A DNA stretch of 64,000 nucleotides, from NCBI RefSeq assembly GCF_036014175.1, contig NZ_CP107917.1:8618001-8682000 (forward strand), in the 5' to 3' direction. The DNA is from Streptomyces sp. NBC_00443 (GTDB lineage: Bacteria; Actinomycetota; Actinomycetes; Streptomycetales; Streptomycetaceae). Under the pieces are notes generated by a model. It was not told the origin of the DNA, searched no databases, and saw only the letters and a program-made list of their open reading frames with translations. The position numbers and the translations under genes were made by a program. Positions 1-8,771 of the stretch are shown here, one piece after another. Numbering within the stretch: position 1 is the first letter of the stretch; each line of letters opens with the position of its first letter.

Positions 1-906
1 TGACTTTACGGCTCCTGAGAGCAGATCCAGGCTCCAGAACCGCTGGATGACCAGGAAGAGCGCGACCAGCGGGAACACCGCCAGGAATGCGCCGGTGATC
101 ACCAACGTGTACAGCGCCGGGGTGTTGGCGCCCTGTTCGAGGAGCGTGTAGAGACCGAGAGTGATCGGGAACTTCTCGTCGTCGCTGAGCATGATGTACG
201 GGAGCAGGAAGTTGTTCCAGATCGCCACGAACTGGAAGAGGAACACCGTCACCATGCCCGGCACCATCATCGGCAGCGCGACCCGCGTGAAGATCCGCCA
301 CTCGCTCGCCCCGTCCATCCGCCCGGCCTCGACGACGTCCGCGGGGACGGCGGCGGCCGCGTAGATCCGCGAGAGGTAGACGCCGTACGGCGAGAGGATC
401 TGCGGAAGCAGCACGGACAGGTACGAGTCCGTGAGGTCGGCCTTCGCCAGCAGCAGGTACTGCGGGATGGCGAGGATGACCGGCGGCATCAGTACGCCCG
501 CCAGCAGCACGTTGAAGATCGTCTCGCGGCCCGGGAAGCGGTAGATGGCCAGCGCGTAGCCACTGAACGCCGAGACGACCGTCGACAGCAGGGCGCCGAG
601 ACCGGCGTACAGGGCGGAGTTGCCCATCCACTGCCAGTAGACGCCGTCGCGGTAGGCGCTCAGTTCCGCGAAGTTGTCGGCGAAGCCCGTGCCCGGCAGG
701 AACGTGAACGTGGAGAACAGCTCGCTGCCGGACTTCGTCGCCGCGATCACCACCCAGGCGACCGGCAGCAGGCAGTACACCGCGCCGAGCAGCAGCGTGA
801 CCGTCGGGATCAGTGCGATCCGGCGGCGCAGCGGCGGGCGATTCCGGACGGTGCCGGGGGCGGTGCCGGCGGCCGGGCCGGTCTTGCTCACAGCAAGAGA
901 ACTCAT
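1..906 (-). CDS. carbohydrate ABC transporter permease, MalG type (partial)
   Basis: Inner-membrane permease of a CUT1-type sugar importer. It reads from ATG 906 to the left edge: 302 codons are present without a stop, so only the extreme C-terminus should be missing (family about 270-310 aa). The protein opens with a polar leader and then a hydrophobic segment. It carries the EAA cytoplasmic loop (VVEAGRMDGASEWRIF) that docks on the ATPase subunit. Its ATG overlaps the stop of the preceding permease (ATGA), so the two are translationally coupled. No ATPase gene is visible; Streptomyces CUT1 importers commonly share the unlinked MsiK ATPase (established knowledge). Galacto-oligosaccharide as substrate is inferred from the GH42/GH53 neighbours. 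Confidence 0.95.
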   Translation of the reverse strand, partial: MSSLAVSKTGPAAGTAPGTVRNRPPLRRRIALIPTVTLLLGAVYCLLPVAWVVIAATKSGSELFSTFTFLPGTGFADNFAELSAYRDGVYWQWMGNSALYAGLGALLSTVVSAFSGYALAIYRFPGRETIFNVLLAGVLMPPVILAIPQYLLLAKADLTDSYLSVLLPQILSPYGVYLSRIYAAAAVPADVVEAGRMDGASEWRIFTRVALPMMVPGMVTVFLFQFVAIWNNFLLPYIMLSDDEKFPITLGLYTLLEQGANTPALYTLVITGAFLAVFPLVALFLVIQRFWSLDLLSGAVKS

Positions 907-1826
907 CGCGCTGCCTCCTGCTTGTTACGACGGTTCGCGGCCCGCAGGAAGCCGAAGGACAGCAGCAGCGTGGCCAGGGCGATGATCGTGGCCTGGGCGG
1001 CCGCCGCATGGATGTCGCCCTTGCCGAAGGCGTCCTGGTACACCTTCATCAGCGGACTCCACGTCGTGGACACGGAGTTGGTGAGCGGCTTGAGGGTGGT
1101 CGGCTCGTTGAACACCTGGAGTGTGGCGATGATCGAGAAGAAGAAGGTCAGCACCAGCGAGGGCGCCACCATCGGGATCTTGATCCGCAGCGCGATCTGC
1201 AGCGGCGTGGCACCGTCCAGCTTGGCCGCCTCGTACACCTCTGCCGGGATGGCCTGCAGCGAGGTGTAGATGACGATCATGTTGAAGCCGGTGCCGCCCC
1301 AGACCGCGATGTTCGACAGGGCGAGGTACAGCGGACCGCCGTCCAGCAGGTCCGGCTGCGGCATGCCAAGCCTGTCGAGCACGAAGTAGAACGGGCTGAC
1401 GTCCGGCAGGTACAGAAAGCCCCACAGCAGCGCGGCCACCACGCCCGGGATGGCGTACGGCAGGAAGATCGCGAGCCGGGTGAAGGGCGCGAGCCGCACC
1501 TTCTCGGAGTCCAGCATCAGCGCGAACAGCAGGGCGAGGCCCAGCATCACCGGCACCACGATGCAGCCGTAGCCGAGCACGCGCAGGGCGCCGTCCAGCA
1601 ACTCGCTGTCGGTGAGCGCGTCGGTGTAGTTCTCCAGTCCGGCCCAGACATCCTTGCGGGCGCCGGAGCCGAGCCCGAGTCCGGAGACCTGCACCTTTCG
1701 GAAGCTGAGCCAGATCGCGTAGCCGATGGGCAGGGCGAAGAAGAGCAGGAAGAGGGCGCTTGCGGGGAGGAGGAAGGCATACGGGGCCCCCTTCACCCCG
1801 TATGCCCTCCGGTTTGTGCTGGTCAC
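903..1826 (-). CDS. carbohydrate ABC transporter permease, MalF type
   Basis: Second membrane subunit of the sugar importer, 307 aa. The first membrane segment lies at about residues 15-37 (FLLPASALFLLFFALPI). The EAA loop is VYEAAKLDGATPLQIAL, followed by a C-terminal membrane helix. I chose GTG 1826 because it overlaps the stop of the binding-protein gene (GTGA). An upstream in-frame ATG at 1976 would overlap that gene by about 150 bp and adds an arginine-rich stretch unlike the family. It forms the heterodimeric channel with the MalG-type partner. Substrate is inferred from context to be galactan-derived oligosaccharides. Confidence 0.95.
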   Translation of the reverse strand: MTSTNRRAYGVKGAPYAFLLPASALFLLFFALPIGYAIWLSFRKVQVSGLGLGSGARKDVWAGLENYTDALTDSELLDGALRVLGYGCIVVPVMLGLALLFALMLDSEKVRLAPFTRLAIFLPYAIPGVVAALLWGFLYLPDVSPFYFVLDRLGMPQPDLLDGGPLYLALSNIAVWGGTGFNMIVIYTSLQAIPAEVYEAAKLDGATPLQIALRIKIPMVAPSLVLTFFFSIIATLQVFNEPTTLKPLTNSVSTTWSPLMKVYQDAFGKGDIHAAAAQATIIALATLLLSFGFLRAANRRNKQEAAR

Positions 1827-3153
1827 TCGGAGACCTCGAAGCCCTGCTTCTCGAGGTCGGCGATCGTGTCGTCCTGCATGGTCTTCAGGGCGGCGGCGAA
1901 GTCCGACTTGTTCTTGGCGGCGGAGCCGAAGGCGTCCTTGAAGGTCGTGTACGCGACGTTCACGTTCGGGCCCCACGCGGACGGCGCCGTGCTCTCGGCG
2001 ATCTCGGCGGCCTTCGTGTAGAAGTCGGGCTGGTTGGAGAAGTAGTCCGGCGGCGTGGTGAACGCGCCGCTGAGCTGGGCCGAGGTGGAGGCCGGGTAGA
2101 TGCCGCTCTCCTTGGCGAGCGCGTTGAGCGCGTCGCCGTCGGTGTTCAGCCAGGCGGCGAACTTCGCGGCGGCCGCCTTGTGCCCGGAGTCGGTGGTGAC
2201 GGCGGTGGAGGAACCGCCCCAGCTGCCGGTGACGTTGTCAGAGTCGGACCACTGGGGGAGCGGGGCCATGGCCCACTTGCCCTTGGTGTCGGGCGCGGCC
2301 GTGGTCAGGGTGCCCGGGGCCCACACGGCGCTGACCCAGGCGATCTGCTTGCCCGTGTTCAGCGTCTTGTTCCAGGCCGGGGTGTACATCGGCTGGTTGT
2401 CGACGGCGCCCTCCTTGACGAGGTCGCCCCAGAACTCGGCGACCTTCTGGGAGGCCGCGTCGTCGATGCCGACCTTCCACTTGTCGCCGGAGGTCGTCCA
2501 CCACTTGGCGCCGGCCTGCTGGGCCAGCCCGGCGAAGAGGCCGGAGTCACTGGCCGAGAAGGTGGTCAGGTCCTTGTCCGGGGCCTTCTTCTTCAGCGCG
2601 CGTGCGGTCTCGGCGAACTCGTCCCAGGTGGCCGGGACCTTCAGGTCGTACTGCTTGAAGAGATCCTCGCGGTAGTAGAACATCATCGGCCCGATGTCCT
2701 GCGGGACCGCGTAGACCGCGTCCGTGCCCAGCGTCGTCTGCTGCCAGACCCCTCGGCGAACTTGCCCTTCGCGTCGCCGACCTCGCTCGCTATGTCGGCG
2801 ACCGCGTCATTGCTGACGAGCGTCGGCAACGCCTGGTACTCGGCCTGGACCAGGTCGGGCGCCTTGCCCGCCTTGTGAGCGGTGAGGATCTTGGTGACGA
2901 GCGTGTCGCCGGACGCCTGCTTCTTCACGGTGACCGTGATCTGGTCCTTCTTGCCCTGGCCCTTGTTCCACAGGTCGACGACCTTGTCCATGCCGGGCGT
3001 CCAGGTCCAGTACGTCAGCGAGACGGGACCGGACTCGGCCTCGCTGTCGCTCCCGGACGAGCCGCACGCGGCGAGGGTCGTGGCGCCGAGGGCGACGGCG
3101 ACGGACGTGGCTGCGCTTCTGACGAAGAGCCGCCGGCGCTTCGTGATGGGCAT
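1823..3153 (-). CDS. extracellular sugar-binding lipoprotein of ABC importer (one frameshift)
   Basis: Solute-binding protein feeding the two permeases, about 443 aa if the frame is restored. The N-terminus has a twin-arginine-like stretch (RRRLFV) and a lipobox ending LAAC with the lipidated Cys at residue 30, so it should be a membrane-anchored lipoprotein. The body has the SBP family 1 pattern (SLTYWTWTPGMDKVVDLWN). The reading frame breaks at the C4 run 2749-2752: the N-terminal frame reads FAEGSGSRRR, and one extra G (minus-strand sense) restores FAEGVWQQTTLGTDAVYAV running into PMMFYYREDLFKQY. Both halves are well conserved, so I favour a one-base sequencing deletion over a true pseudogene. 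First gene of the transporter operon. Confidence 0.9.
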
Positions 3154-3206
3154 GGATCTCTCCCCTGACCTGGGGTCTCCGCCTGCTGCGAAGACCTGCC
3201 ATGCTT

Positions 3207-3222
3207 CTGTGAGCGTTCACAG
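3207..3222. promoter_or_regulatory. LacI-family operator between the galactan-locus arms
   Basis: Inverted repeat CTGTGA-GCGT-TCACAG with perfect 6-bp arms, in the 184-bp gap between the divergent importer and GH42 genes. TGTGA-N4-TCACA with a CG-containing centre is the classic half-site layout for LacI-family repressors. It overlaps the end of the -10 of the leftward promoter, so a bound repressor would block initiation. No LacI gene is in the window; it may lie left of position 1. Confidence 0.7.
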
Positions 3223-3249
3223 TAGAGAAACATCCCGGACACTTGTCAA
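3221..3249 (-). promoter_or_regulatory. sigma70-like promoter of the importer operon
   Basis: On the minus strand a consensus -35 TTGACA (3249-3244) is separated by 17 nt from a -10-like TCTACT (3226-3221). Transcription would start within the LacI-type operator and reach the binding-protein ATG at 3153 after about 60 nt. Seen directly; function inferred. Confidence 0.6.
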
Positions 3250-3272
3250 TGGTTGTTGCTGTGCGGTTATGT
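3243..3272 (+). promoter_or_regulatory. possible rightward promoter of the GH42 gene
   Basis: TTGTCA (3243-3248) and TTATGT (3267-3272) are 18 nt apart on the plus strand, upstream of the GH42 start at 3338. The match is moderate. The leftward -35 overlaps the same bases, so the two promoters would be back to back around the operator. Confidence 0.35.
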
Positions 3273-3337
3273 TGGGCTCGCATCACCGAGGATGTGTGTG
3301 CACGTTCCCAACTGATCGATAAATCGGGAGACATTCC

Positions 3338-5359
3338 ATGCCGGAGACCACCCCCAGGGGCCTCACGAGGCTCGCCTTCGGTGGGGACTACAACCCCGAG
3401 CAGTGGCCGCAGAGCGTCTGGCAGGAGGACGTCCGGCTGATGCGGGAGGCCGGCGTCACGATGGTGAGCGTCGGGATCTTCTCCTGGGCCCTGCTGGAGC
3501 CGTCACCGGGGGCGTACGACTTCGGCTGGCTGGACCGCCTGTTCGACCTGCTGCACGAGAACGGCATCCGTGTCGACCTGGGCACCCCCACCGTCTGCCC
3601 GCCGGTGTGGTTCTCCCGCGCCCACCCCGAGGCCCTGCCCGTGACGGCGGAGGGCGTGCGCCACGAGTTCGGCTCGCGTGGGGCCATCTGCCACAGCAAC
3701 GCCGACTACCGGGCGGCCGCCGCGAGCATCACCACCCGGCTCGCCGAACGCTACGGCGACCACCCGGCGCTGGCGATGTGGCACGTGCACAACGAGTACG
3801 GCGTCCCCGTCTCGGCCTGTTACTGCGACTCCTGCGCGGCACACTTCCGGCGCTGGCTGGAGTCGACGTACGGCACGGTCGAGTCCGTCAACGAGGCCTG
3901 GGGCACGGCCTTCTGGGGGCAGCGGTACGCGGACCTGGAGGAGATCAACCCGCCGCGCCTGACGCCGACGACCGTCAACCCGGCCCAGGCGCTGGACTAC
4001 AAGCGCTTCGCCGACACCACCATGCGCGAGAACTTCCGTATGGAACGGGACATCCTGCACCGCCTCGCCCCGGGCGTCCCGGTGACGACCAACTTCATGA
4101 CGGCCCTCAGCCAGTGCGACTCCGTCGACTACTGGGCCTGGGGCCGCGAAGTCGACATCGTCACCAACGACCACTACCTGATCACCGACGGCCGCCGCAC
4201 CCACGTCAATCTCGCCATGGCCGCCGACCTGACCCGCTCGGTCGCCGGGGGAGCCCCCTGGATCCTGCTGGAGCACTCCACGTCGGGCGTCAACTGGCAG
4301 CCCCGCAACCCCGCCAAGGCCCCTGGCCAGATGGCCCGCAACTCCCTCGCCCACGTGGCGCGCGGCTCCGAGGGCGCCATGTTCTTCCAGTGGCGGCAGT
4401 CCCGGCGCGGCGCCGAGAAGTTCCACTCGGCGATGGTCCCGCACGGCGGCACCGGCACACGCGTATGGCGTGAGGTCGTCGAACTCGGCGCCGCTCTCGA
4501 CTCGTTGGCCGCCGTGCGCGGCACCCGCACGCAGGCCGACGTGGCGATGCTGTGGGACTGGCACTCCTGGTGGGCGCAGAACCTCGACTGGCGCCCCAGC
4601 GAGGAGCATGACCCGCGCGAACGCGCCGACGCCTTCTACGAGGCGCTCTACGACCGCCACCTCACGGTCGACTTCGCCCACCCCGAAGCCGACTTGTCGA
4701 GGTATCCCCTTGTCGTCGTACCGGCCTCGTACCTGATGACCGAGGCGGCCGGGAGCAACCTCACGGAGTACGTCGAGAACGGTGGCACCCTCGTCGTGTC
4801 GTACTTCTCCGGCATCGTCGACGAGCACGACGCCGTGCACGAGGGCGCCTACCCCGGGCCCCTGCGTGACGTCCTCGGGCTGACCGTCGAGGAGTTCTCG
4901 CCGCTGCTCCAGGACCAGCTGGTACGCATCACCGGCCCGGACGGTTCCGAGCTCAGCGGCGACGTGTGGAGCGAGTTCGTCGTCCCGCGCGGCGCCGAGA
5001 CCGTCTGGACGTACGCCGACGGCCTGACCGCGGGACACCCCGCCGTCACGCGGCACCGCCTCGGCGAGGGCACCGCCTGGTACGTCTCCACGCGCCTGGG
5101 CGCCGAGGGCCTCGACGCGCTGCTCGGCTGGGCGATCGAGGACGCGCAGGTCGCCCCGCGTGCCGACCTGCCCCGTGATGTCGAGGTCGTGCGCCGTACC
5201 GGCGAGTCAGGCAGCTACCTGTTCGCGATCAACCACACCGCGTCGGACGCCAAGGTGCCGCTGGAGGCGCCCGGCATCGAGCTGCTGACCGGCGAACGCG
5301 CCGCGGGCCGCCTCGAGGTCCCCGCGGGAGCCGTACGGGTCGTACGACTCGACGGCTGA
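3338..5359 (+). CDS. GH42 beta-galactosidase
   Basis: Cytoplasmic family-42 beta-galactosidase, 673 aa (family about 650-700), with no signal peptide. The N-terminus GGDYNPEQWP is the family signature. The acid/base is E153 in HVHNEYG and the nucleophile E312 in WILLEHSTS. A Cys cluster (SACYCDSC) after the acid/base matches the structural zinc site of many GH42 enzymes. C-terminal trimerisation and beta domains follow. ATG 3338 is preceded by GGGAG at 3326-3330. Divergent from a sugar importer and followed by a GH53 galactanase, so the likely substrate is beta-1,4-galacto-oligosaccharide rather than lactose. Confidence 0.95.
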   Translation: MPETTPRGLTRLAFGGDYNPEQWPQSVWQEDVRLMREAGVTMVSVGIFSWALLEPSPGAYDFGWLDRLFDLLHENGIRVDLGTPTVCPPVWFSRAHPEALPVTAEGVRHEFGSRGAICHSNADYRAAAASITTRLAERYGDHPALAMWHVHNEYGVPVSACYCDSCAAHFRRWLESTYGTVESVNEAWGTAFWGQRYADLEEINPPRLTPTTVNPAQALDYKRFADTTMRENFRMERDILHRLAPGVPVTTNFMTALSQCDSVDYWAWGREVDIVTNDHYLITDGRRTHVNLAMAADLTRSVAGGAPWILLEHSTSGVNWQPRNPAKAPGQMARNSLAHVARGSEGAMFFQWRQSRRGAEKFHSAMVPHGGTGTRVWREVVELGAALDSLAAVRGTRTQADVAMLWDWHSWWAQNLDWRPSEEHDPRERADAFYEALYDRHLTVDFAHPEADLSRYPLVVVPASYLMTEAAGSNLTEYVENGGTLVVSYFSGIVDEHDAVHEGAYPGPLRDVLGLTVEEFSPLLQDQLVRITGPDGSELSGDVWSEFVVPRGAETVWTYADGLTAGHPAVTRHRLGEGTAWYVSTRLGAEGLDALLGWAIEDAQVAPRADLPRDVEVVRRTGESGSYLFAINHTASDAKVPLEAPGIELLTGERAAGRLEVPAGAVRVVRLDG

Positions 5360-5366
5360 GCCGACT

Positions 5367-5406
5367 CCCCTCCGCCCGCGCGTGCCACGAGCCGCGGGCG
5401 GAGGGG
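5367..5406. terminator. strong hairpin after the GH42 gene
   Basis: Perfect 14-bp stem: 5367-5380 pairs with 5393-5406 around a 12-nt loop, starting 8 bp after the GH42 stop. There is no U-tract, as is usual for Streptomyces terminators. It should separate GH42 from GH53 transcription or stabilise the upstream mRNA. Confidence 0.7.
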
Positions 5407-5408
5407 CT

Positions 5409-5440
5409 CCTCACCGCGGTTCCCCATCGCGGCGGTGAGG
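5409..5440. other. second hairpin upstream of the GH53 gene
   Basis: CCTCACCGC (5409-5417) pairs with GCGGTGAGG (5432-5440), a perfect 9-bp stem with a 14-nt loop. It sits 2 bp after the first hairpin and 40 bp before the GH53 start. It could be a tandem terminator or a 5' leader structure of the galactanase mRNA. Confidence 0.5.
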
Positions 5441-5479
5441 GATCCCCATCCCCATACGTCGAAGGGACGACGGACGACG

Positions 5480-7048
5480 ATGTTCCATCCCAGACGCACC
5501 CTCCGAGCCCTGCTGCTGCCGCTCGCCGCCGGACTCGCCCTCACCGCCCTGCCCGCGCAGACCGCCTCGGCGGCGAGCACGCTCACCAACGCGGGCTTCG
5601 AGTCCGACGGCACCGGCACCGCCACTCCGGCCGGCTGGTCCACGTACTCGGCGTCCGGCCAGGGCGCGGCCTCCTTCACCGAGGCCGGTGGCCACGGCGG
5701 GAGTCACCGACTGACCCACTGGGCGTCCGCCGCCTACAAGGTGGAGACGTACCAGTACCTGTCCGGGCTGACCAACGGGAACTACCGGCTCACCGCCTGG
5801 GTCCGCTCCGGCGGTGGCCAGAACTCGGCGTACATAGCGCTGAAGAACTGCGGCGGCGCCGAGCAGCGCACCGACCTTCCGGTCTCGGCGAGCGGCTGGA
5901 TCCGTATCGTCGTGCCGGTCACTGTGACCGGCAACCAGTGCACCGTCAGCATCAACAGCGACGCGAACGCGGGCAACTGGATCAATGTCGACGACCTGAC
6001 CTTCGCGTCCGGCACGGGCGGCACGTCGGTCCACGGCGCCGACATCTCCTCCCTGGCCAAGAGCGAGGCCAAGGGCGGCGTCTACAGGACCGGCTCCGGC
6101 ACGACCGGCGACGCGATCACCATCCTGAAGAACGCCGGCATGAACTACGCGCGTCTGAAGGTCTGGGTCAACCCGGCCGACGGCTACAACAACAAGACGC
6201 GCATGCTGGCCATGGCCAAGCGCATCAAGGCGGCCGGCATGAAGCTGCTGGTCGACTTCCACTACTCCGACACCTGGGCCGACCCGGGCGCCCAGAGCAA
6301 GCCGGCCGCCTGGGCCGGTCACTCGTACAGTCAGCTCAGGACCGACGTGTACAACCACACGTACGACGTGCTGAACGCGCTGAAGGCCCAGGGCACCATC
6401 GCCGACATGGTCCAGGTGGGCAACGAGATCAACGGCGGCATGCTGTGGTCAGAGGGTTCCACGGACAACTGGTCGCAGCTCGCCGGTCTGCTCAACTCCG
6501 GCTATGACGCGGTCAAGGCGGTCAACTCGGCCACCACCGTCGCGCTGCACCTCGCCAAGGGCGGCGACCTGTCCGGCACCCGCTGGTGGTTCGACAGCGC
6601 GGTCGCGAACGGCGTGAAGTTCGACGCGATCGGCCTGTCCTTCTACGGCTACTGGCACGGCTCGCTCCACGACTTCCAGACGACCCTGGACGACGCGGCC
6701 GCCCGCTACGGCAAGCCGGTCTTCGTCGCCGAGACGGCCTACCCGTTCCGGCTGGACAGCAAGGACGCGCACGAGGAGATCATCAACACCACCGGCGAAC
6801 TGGTCTCCGGCTACCCGGCGAACACGGCCGGACAGCGCCGCTGGATGAACGACGTGACGAGCATCGTGGAGGCCGTCCCGAACGGCCGCGGCCTCGGAGT
6901 CTTCTACTGGGAGGCGACCTGGACCGCCGTCACCGGCAACGGCTGGGACCCGACCGACGCCTCCTCCGGCAACGGCTGGGAGAACCAGGCCCTGTTCGGC
7001 TACGACGACGCGGCCCTCTCCTCGATGGCGTGGTTCAGCCACCGGTGA
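5480..7048 (+). CDS. secreted GH53 arabinogalactan endo-beta-1,4-galactanase
   Basis: Extracellular endo-galactanase, 522 aa. A signal peptide (basic start, long hydrophobic core, cleavage near QTASA) is followed by a jelly-roll carbohydrate-binding domain at about residues 35-175 (LTNAGFESDGTG to NVDDLTFASG), resembling CBM61. The GH53 catalytic barrel then starts VHGADISSLAKSEAKGG. The acid/base is E316 in VQVGNEIN and the nucleophile E418 in FVAETAYPF. I chose ATG 5480 over an in-frame ATG at 5435 because it begins the signal peptide and the earlier one lies in the hairpin. It cuts beta-1,4-galactan side chains, feeding the importer and GH42 enzyme upstream. Confidence 0.96.
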   Translation: MFHPRRTLRALLLPLAAGLALTALPAQTASAASTLTNAGFESDGTGTATPAGWSTYSASGQGAASFTEAGGHGGSHRLTHWASAAYKVETYQYLSGLTNGNYRLTAWVRSGGGQNSAYIALKNCGGAEQRTDLPVSASGWIRIVVPVTVTGNQCTVSINSDANAGNWINVDDLTFASGTGGTSVHGADISSLAKSEAKGGVYRTGSGTTGDAITILKNAGMNYARLKVWVNPADGYNNKTRMLAMAKRIKAAGMKLLVDFHYSDTWADPGAQSKPAAWAGHSYSQLRTDVYNHTYDVLNALKAQGTIADMVQVGNEINGGMLWSEGSTDNWSQLAGLLNSGYDAVKAVNSATTVALHLAKGGDLSGTRWWFDSAVANGVKFDAIGLSFYGYWHGSLHDFQTTLDDAAARYGKPVFVAETAYPFRLDSKDAHEEIINTTGELVSGYPANTAGQRRWMNDVTSIVEAVPNGRGLGVFYWEATWTAVTGNGWDPTDASSGNGWENQALFGYDDAALSSMAWFSHR

Positions 7049-7080
7049 GTTCGCCGAGTCCGTTGATTTCGTGACCAAAT

Positions 7081-7108
7081 GGCCCGGCCGCGCCCCTGCG
7101 GCCGGGCC
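7081..7108. terminator. hairpin terminator after the GH53 gene
   Basis: GGCCCGGCCG (7081-7090) pairs perfectly with CGGCCGGGCC (7099-7108) around an 8-nt loop, 32 bp past the GH53 stop. No U-run follows. It probably ends the galactan locus. Confidence 0.7.
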
Positions 7109-7273
7109 CCACCGCGTCCAGGACGCAGAAGGTCGGCCCTCCGCCGAACATCCCTATGTAGTACGGCCGTTCGGTACCGGACAAGGGTCCGAGAGTCACG
7201 GACAGGTCGGCTTCGACTGCGGGACAGTGGGAATACGCGTTACGACACGGCCCGACGGAGGGGGGACGACGAG

Positions 7274-7561
7274 ATGCTGAGGACTCCCGTCAGCGCAACG
7301 CGCCTGGACATCCTGGAATGGCTGAAGGATCCGGTCGCGCACTTCCCGAAGCGGCGACATGGCGATCCCGTCGAGGACGGCGTCACCGCGGACGCGGTGG
7401 CCGCGAGGCTCGGCGTGCCGCGCAAGGCCGCCGAGGTCCACCTCGGCCTGCTCGCGGGCCTCGGCATGCTGCGCACCAAGCGGATCCGGCGGCGCGTGTA
7501 CTACCGTCGCGACGACATGCGGATCGCCGAGGTGGCGCGCATGTTCGAGAAGGGCTGGTAG
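7274..7561 (+). CDS. small winged-helix (ArsR-like) transcriptional regulator
   Basis: 95-aa DNA-binding protein. The pattern is ArsR/winged-helix: RLDILEWLKDP, recognition region TADAVAARLGVPRKAAEVHLGLLAGLGML, and a basic wing KRIRRRVYYRR. ATG 7274 follows the purine-rich SD GGAGGGGGG at about 7258-7266. An in-frame ATG at 7079 would add 65 residues of arginine-rich sequence that looks noncoding. No metal-binding Cys motif is visible. The neighbouring SMP-30-like gene starts 72 bp downstream. The ligand cannot be told from sequence. Confidence 0.8.
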   Translation: MLRTPVSATRLDILEWLKDPVAHFPKRRHGDPVEDGVTADAVAARLGVPRKAAEVHLGLLAGLGMLRTKRIRRRVYYRRDDMRIAEVARMFEKGW

Positions 7562-7633
7562 GCGGCGAACCGGGAACGCCGAGCAGGGATTCGAGGGGCC
7601 CTGCCACACCAGGGCGGCGAAGGGAAGACGTAC

Positions 7634-8608
7634 ATGCAACGTCCAGGGGCGCTCGTCCCGCACCGTTACGTCGCGATCGGCGGCCGAGGCCCGGAGGACG
7701 TCGTCGCCGACGCCCGCGGCCGTGTCCTGACCGGTGTCGAGGACGGCCGTATCCTGCGCCTCGACGGCTTGGCGGCCGACGCCGAGTCCGGTGCCGAGGT
7801 CCGCGTCGAGGTGCTCGCCGAGACCGGCGGGCGGCCACTGGGCCTCGAACTCCTCCCGGACGACGCCCTGTTGGTGTGCGACGCGGAACGCGGACTGCTC
7901 CGCGTCGACCTCGGCGACGGCACCGTACGCGTCCTCGCCGACTCGGCGGCGGGGGAGCGGCTGCGGTTCTGCAGCAATGTCGTCGCCCTGCCCGACGGCA
8001 GCGTCTGTTTCACCGTCAGCAGCCGCCGCCACCCCCTGGAGCACTGGATCGGCGACCTCGTCGAACACACCGCCACGGGCCGCCTGCTGCGCCTCGCCCC
8101 GGGCAGCGACACCCCCGAAGTCCTCCTGGACGGGCTCCAGTTCGCCAACGGCCTCGCCGTGAGCGCCGACGGGTCCTTCCTGGTCGTCGCCGAGACCAGC
8201 GAGTGCCGCCTCACCCGCTACTGGCTCTCCGGGCCCCGGGCCGCGCAAAGCGAGCCCTTCGCCGAGAACCTGCCGGGCATGCCGGACAACCTCTGGCGCG
8301 GCACGCCCGACGGCCCGATCTGGGTGGCGCTGGCCGGTCCGCGCGTGCCTCCGCTGGACCTCCTGCACCGCGCCGCCCCCGCCGTACGCCGCGCCGCCGC
8401 CCGCGTCGCCGTGCGCGCCCCCTTCCGTCCCACGGGCACGGTCGGCGTGCTCGCCGTCGACGACACCGGTCGGGTCGTCCACCACCTGGCCCGCCGCCAC
8501 TCCGGCTTCCGCATGGTCACCAGCGTCTGCGAGACCGGGGGCCACCTGGTCCTCGGGAGCCTGTGGGAGCGGGGCGTGGCGCTCTGCGAGCCGCCCGAGC
8601 CGAAGTGA
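7634..8608 (+). CDS. SMP-30/gluconolactonase/strictosidine synthase-like beta-propeller protein
   Basis: 324-aa soluble six-bladed beta-propeller protein. It has the repeated GRILRL, NGLAVSADGSFLVVAETSECRLTRYW and GMPDNLWRGTPDGPIWVAL blocks found in SMP-30 and strictosidine synthase-like proteins, whose members are lactonases or esterases using a bound divalent metal. ATG 7634 follows GGGAAG at 7621-7626. No signal peptide is evident. The substrate is unknown; the plant alkaloid reaction should not be assumed. Confidence 0.85.
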   Translation: MQRPGALVPHRYVAIGGRGPEDVVADARGRVLTGVEDGRILRLDGLAADAESGAEVRVEVLAETGGRPLGLELLPDDALLVCDAERGLLRVDLGDGTVRVLADSAAGERLRFCSNVVALPDGSVCFTVSSRRHPLEHWIGDLVEHTATGRLLRLAPGSDTPEVLLDGLQFANGLAVSADGSFLVVAETSECRLTRYWLSGPRAAQSEPFAENLPGMPDNLWRGTPDGPIWVALAGPRVPPLDLLHRAAPAVRRAAARVAVRAPFRPTGTVGVLAVDDTGRVVHHLARRHSGFRMVTSVCETGGHLVLGSLWERGVALCEPPEPK

Positions 8609-8664
8609 CCCGCCGGCGCGTCCGGGGTTAGGCTGTTCAGCGGCCGCGATCATCGTCGCGGCGC

Positions 8665-8720
8665 GGCGGTGGGGCCCGCCGTACCCGAACCGCGGCGCAT
8701 CTGCCGCCAACGGTCCCTAC
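8665..8720 (+). ncRNA. fluoride (crcB) riboswitch
   Basis: Aptamer folded by eye. GGCG (8665-8668) pairs with CGCC (8677-8680). GCGGC (8692-8696) pairs with GCCGC (8703-8707). The loop GGGGCC (8671-8676) forms the diagnostic pseudoknot with GGUCCC (8712-8717), one G-U pair. The 3' end is CCCUAC, as in known fluoride aptamers. It lies 51 nt upstream of a crcB operon, the expected target. Expression platform: CCUAC (8716-8720) can alternatively pair with GUAGG (8755-8759), which overlaps the crcB Shine-Dalgarno AGGAG (8757-8761). Translational control is inferred. Confidence 0.85.
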
Positions 8721-8771
8721 TTGCGATCGCGCCCGGCTGCCCGGGCCCCGGCGAGTAGGAGACGTACGACC

